Shown here one piece after another: positions 19,806 through 22,705 of a DNA stretch of 22,705 bases. This stretch comes from UBA6987 sp045616945 (GTDB lineage: Bacteria > Bacillota > Clostridia > Lachnospirales > Lachnospiraceae), in the NCBI GenBank assembly GCA_045616945.1, contig JAZLHR010000108.1, positions 1-22,705 on the forward strand. Reading direction: 5' to 3'. Made by a program: the position numbers and the translations under genes. The notes below the pieces were generated by a model. It made no database searches and was not told the origin of the DNA. It saw nothing but the letters and a program-made list of their open reading frames with translations. The stretch's first letter is position 1; each line of letters starts with the position of its first letter.

Positions 19806-22553
19806 TCACGGCACCATCCGGGAGAAGCCCTGACTTTGTGCCATGCGGTTCAGGGGTTCTTTCACGGGCTCTTGTGCTTTAAGTTTTTGCGACTTCTCAA
19901 GGTGAAGCTTTGTTTCGGGCTGGACGGAAGTCCGTGGTCTTTCGGTGCTGAACGCCTCCTTCAGCATCTCCCTGCATTTGGCAGCCGTCACCTGAGACAG
20001 GTTTTTCGGGTTAAGAATACGATTCCGGCACTTATCGGTCGATACCGTTTTTCCGTCAGTTGACAGTTGCAGGCGCATGCAAAGCGCCTTGTCCAGCGCA
20101 TGTCTGCCCGGAATGAAGTCCTGCGGCTTCTTCTTCATCTGATTCAGTTCTTTTCCGGATATGTCATTACTCCAAAGCTGGTCTATTACGGTAGTGAACC
20201 CGACGACATTGGCCACATCATCCAGGGAACAGGCACCCGGTTTTCCGTCCCTCTCTGCCGCATTGCAGGCTTCCTTCAGACGTTCCTCACTTGCTCGGCA
20301 AAGTTTCTCGTATTGCGTCAGCGTCCGGACCATCTGCGGATCAATTCCGCCAACGCCTTTCGTGAGCATCATTCTTTTCACCGTTCCGCCGGCAGTGGTC
20401 GCACCGCCATGACATTCCTTCAGGACCTCGATTCCTTTCACGATGTCTTCGACTTTCTTGATTTCAAGCAGGGATTTGACCTCCGGCGGGGTGACATTCA
20501 TGTGATTATCAGGGAAAAGCGCCTCCCTGATTTCTTCCTCCATTTTGGGATCGAGTTCCTTTAGCAAGGTGTTCGCATCCATTCGCCATGCGTCCAGGCG
20601 GGTCATCATCTCGTCTTTTTTCGCCCCATCCGGCAAATTGACGGCATTCGAGTAGATGTTGAACACGAGAACTCTCGGCAGTGCTTCCAGGACGTCGACC
20701 TTCCCCTTTTGCTCTTTAAATTCTGCCTGTTCGATTGTTTTCGCGTGCTTCAGTTCATAGTCGATATGGTACTGCACGGCTTCCAGGTTCTTCTTAAAGT
20801 CAGGGTTTTGGCCGGTGATGTTAACCCCTATGTTTTCCGTCAGCTTGAACAGCTTATCGCGGGCGGCGTTCCAGCGCACGCTTGCGGCGGGATGATTTTC
20901 TTCCGGACGGAGCAGGTCTTTCAGCTTTCCCGATTCACAGAGCTGCTTCAGCTTCTCGTTTTGATAAAGCCTTTCGCTGAAGTTCTTCATCACGGCTTCG
21001 CTTCGTTCTTCCGGAATGTGCTTGTTCTCCACCGCGACGGAGGCTAACAGGTTTGAGAGCAGTTTTCTCTGCAGGTCGGGCGAAATACCGTCCCGCGCGA
21101 TGTGATCCAGGACGTGCGGGAACGACTCCACGGCCATTTTCCAGTAGCCTTTGTCCTTAAACTCCTGGTTTTTCTTTTGAATGACCTCCGCATCATTTCG
21201 CTGTTTTTCGGTCAGGTCTCTGACAAAAACGTCCGCCAGTGCATTTTTGAAAACCTCTCGGTAGGCGTTCTGCTCTATTTCACCCATGCCGAAAAGAAGG
21301 ATGCCCACGACCTGAAGAGCCGTCCAGTTTGCATGCTCGTTCAGCAGATTGTCATATTTCTCTCGGAACGGCTTCGCAAGGTCCGGGGCCTCCGCCTTCG
21401 GAGCCGCTTTCTCTTTCGCTTTTTTCTTCTGGGGCTGGATTCCGCTCAGATACTCCAGGCTTTCTTTCAAACTATTTGACATCTGCGCTGCGCGCTCTTG
21501 TTCCTTTTGGAGTGCGCCCGCCTCCAGGGCCACCTCAAAAGCCTCCGGGCTTCCGTTCCGTCCCTGCAGATCGCGCAAATCGCTCTCCGTCAGCCTGTTC
21601 AGATACTCTTTTACGGTATTTGAGCAATTCGGGTCTTTCAGCTGATTCAAGATCGTCTCTCGTGCGTCCTCCCGCAGGAGGTTGTCGCTCATGCCTTCAT
21701 ATCTTCGAAGGAGCGCGCGATCCGTGAGTGCCTGCAGCGTCCAGGTCTGCTTTCGTTCTGCCTCGCTCAGTGTTTCTTTATGCCGGGCAACCACATCGTC
21801 ATACCGTTCCAGAAAGCTAAGCATGCTGTCATACGCCTGAATGCCCAGCTGAAAATCCGCCATTTTCGTCTTTCCGTCTTCGGCGAGCGCCTTCTTCAAC
21901 ACCGGATGGAAGTTCTCGTCCATCTCAAAGGGGGGCATGATGCCGGGCGTCCCGTCCTGCCCCGCAAAAAAGCATCGCTGAAAGTCACGCGCAAACCCTG
22001 CCCTGTCCTTTTCAAGGTTTCCGGTCAGATGGGAATGTAAGATGTCCATCATCATGTCCGTGCTTCGCAGGCACTCCTCCGGCGTCAGCTTGACCTCACG
22101 CCCCAGCATGCCGAGCGTTATGTTTCTCAGACTATCGTGATTCGTTTCAACGGGGATGTTGGCCAACGGAACATAAGAGGGTTTTCCCCCGGCGGCTTCC
22201 ATGATCTGCTGGTATTGATCAATCGCATGTTCCATCTTCTTGCGTTTTTCTAACTCGGCTCTCTGCACACTCTCTTTCCGGGCCTTCTCCATGCCCTCTT
22301 TTATCAGTGTCTGAACCTCCCTGGCCACGGACAGTCTTTCCTTTCCGCTGTCGGTGCGAGGCCCCTCGTCTCCCGACCTCGCCTCCTCGTAGGCTTTGGC
22401 AGCCTTTTGAACATTTTCAAGGCTTCCCCCGGTCATGGCATCCTTCATGGCGTTCCGGAGATTGTTGAACAATTCGGAGTTCGAACCGAGCTTAAAGGTT
22501 CCTTCCAGCCGTTTCGACAGCTGCTCGAGCTGTTTGCCGGCTTCTCCTTCCAT
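19806..22553 (-). CDS. Large helical cytosolic protein of unknown function, 915 aa
   Basis: I do not recognise a domain. The protein is almost wholly charged and helix-forming, with no signal peptide and no clear transmembrane segment; only a short hydrophobic patch (about 409-424, NWTALQVVGILLFGMG) stands out. The first 85 residues form a module with SNSELFNNLRNAMKDAM and SGKERLSVAREVQTLI, followed by coiled-coil-like helices (about 75-120). A Lys/Ala/Pro-rich linker (about 375-394) splits it into an N-half (125-370) and a C-half (395-870), and the last 45 residues are polar and probably disordered. Eleven or so scattered cysteines fit a cytosolic location. The ATG at 22553 has a weak GAGGAA about 9-11 nt upstream. 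Base composition looks lower in G+C than the core genes. It has its own terminator and a palindromic leader. No neighbour suggests a role. Confidence 0.8.
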   Translation of the reverse strand: MEGEAGKQLEQLSKRLEGTFKLGSNSELFNNLRNAMKDAMTGGSLENVQKAAKAYEEARSGDEGPRTDSGKERLSVAREVQTLIKEGMEKARKESVQRAELEKRKKMEHAIDQYQQIMEAAGGKPSYVPLANIPVETNHDSLRNITLGMLGREVKLTPEECLRSTDMMMDILHSHLTGNLEKDRAGFARDFQRCFFAGQDGTPGIMPPFEMDENFHPVLKKALAEDGKTKMADFQLGIQAYDSMLSFLERYDDVVARHKETLSEAERKQTWTLQALTDRALLRRYEGMSDNLLREDARETILNQLKDPNCSNTVKEYLNRLTESDLRDLQGRNGSPEAFEVALEAGALQKEQERAAQMSNSLKESLEYLSGIQPQKKKAKEKAAPKAEAPDLAKPFREKYDNLLNEHANWTALQVVGILLFGMGEIEQNAYREVFKNALADVFVRDLTEKQRNDAEVIQKKNQEFKDKGYWKMAVESFPHVLDHIARDGISPDLQRKLLSNLLASVAVENKHIPEERSEAVMKNFSERLYQNEKLKQLCESGKLKDLLRPEENHPAASVRWNAARDKLFKLTENIGVNITGQNPDFKKNLEAVQYHIDYELKHAKTIEQAEFKEQKGKVDVLEALPRVLVFNIYSNAVNLPDGAKKDEMMTRLDAWRMDANTLLKELDPKMEEEIREALFPDNHMNVTPPEVKSLLEIKKVEDIVKGIEVLKECHGGATTAGGTVKRMMLTKGVGGIDPQMVRTLTQYEKLCRASEERLKEACNAAERDGKPGACSLDDVANVVGFTTVIDQLWSNDISGKELNQMKKKPQDFIPGRHALDKALCMRLQLSTDGKTVSTDKCRNRILNPKNLSQVTAAKCREMLKEAFSTERPRTSVQPETKLHLEKSQKLKAQEPVKEPLNRMAQSQGFSRMVP

Positions 22554-22605
22554 GAATATTTTTTCCTCGTATAATAGTTTTTGTAAGGTTAATAGTTACT
22601 CTTTA

Positions 22606-22652
22606 TTCCTCTCAAAAAGAGGAAGAATGTCCCCCTCTAGGGGAGATCTCCC
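22606..22652. promoter_or_regulatory. Palindrome cluster upstream of the 915-aa gene
   Basis: It contains a 7-bp stem (TTCCTCT with AGAGGAA, 22606-22624), CCCC-TCTA-GGGG (about 22632-22643), and a perfect 12-bp palindrome GGGAGATCTCCC (22641-22652) that overlaps the previous one. These could be operators or competing leader stems. No confident minus-strand promoter was found; TTGAGA with TATTAA at 15 bp is a weak candidate. Confidence 0.4.
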
Positions 22653-22690
22653 GCATCTTGACAATCGATCAATCGGCTTGGTAAAGCCCA

Positions 22691-22699
22691 TGGTATAAT
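22691..22699 (+). promoter_or_regulatory. Possible extended -10 element facing out of the window
   Basis: TGGTATAAT on the plus strand is a perfect TATAAT with a TG extension. The nearest TTGACA (22658-22663) is 30 bp upstream, too far to be its partner. It may start a divergent gene beyond the right edge. Confidence 0.35.
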
Positions 22700-22705
22700 T
22701 GACCT

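Noticed and set aside
22658..22699. TTGACA and TATAAT near the right edge as one promoter
   Set aside because: The spacer is 30 bp, far outside the usable range; only the extended -10 was kept as a possible element.

Overview
The window looks like a piece of the chromosome of a Clostridia-type member of the Bacillota. The support is a long-form HPF, YhaM, glutamine synthetase type III, a short eukaryote/archaeal-type ProRS, DUF5711 next to a two-component system, strong AGGAGG-type ribosome binding sites and sigma-A-like promoters. Most genes are G+C-rich and read as core housekeeping genes. I cannot name the genus. Two genes look lower in G+C by eye: the 96-aa ORF at the left edge and the 915-aa ORF at the right edge. 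I see no tRNA, rRNA, CRISPR array, transposase or phage gene.

Layout, left to right. (1) 54-344: an unknown small gene convergent with rlmD. (2) 382-4316, minus strand: a membrane-anchored HtrA-like protein whose three catalytic residues are all substituted, then the exoribonuclease yhaM, an intrinsic terminator, and rlmD (23S rRNA m5U methyltransferase with a C-terminal extension). (3) 4456-9687, plus strand: a clear promoter, then tatD, ksgA/rsmA, a DUF5711 membrane protein, a sensor histidine kinase and an OmpR-type regulator. (4) 9677-10159, minus: a CYTH phosphohydrolase that overlaps the regulator tail to tail. (5) 10239-11915, plus: nth, a 39-aa membrane peptide, trmL and a two-helix membrane protein; the first three overlap. 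(6) 11958-12385: a separate promoter, a 93-aa single-pass protein and a terminator. (7) 12431-17171: proS, glutamine synthetase III and D-Ala-D-Ala ligase. (8) 17230-18816: a near-consensus promoter, a secreted SH3-NlpC/P60 cell-wall hydrolase and a strong terminator. (9) 18817-18997: an intergenic stretch with degenerate purine-rich repeats and hairpins. (10) 18998-19715, minus: hpf with its own promoter and a leader of about 140 nt. (11) 19725-22553, minus: an unrecognised 915-aa cytosolic helical protein with its own terminator, preceded by a leader full of palindromes.

Themes: RNA and ribosome upkeep (rlmD, yhaM, ksgA, trmL, proS, hpf), DNA repair (nth), nitrogen assimilation (glutamine synthetase), wall synthesis and remodelling (ddl, NlpC/P60) and envelope sensing (DUF5711, kinase, regulator, HtrA-like protein). 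The items most worth a second look are the apparent HtrA pseudoprotease, the 915-aa protein with its palindromic leader, the 39-aa peptide translationally linked to nth and trmL, the terminator that abuts the rlmD ribosome binding site, and the repeat-bearing spacer between the NlpC gene and hpf. I found no clear new multi-gene defence or mobile system.
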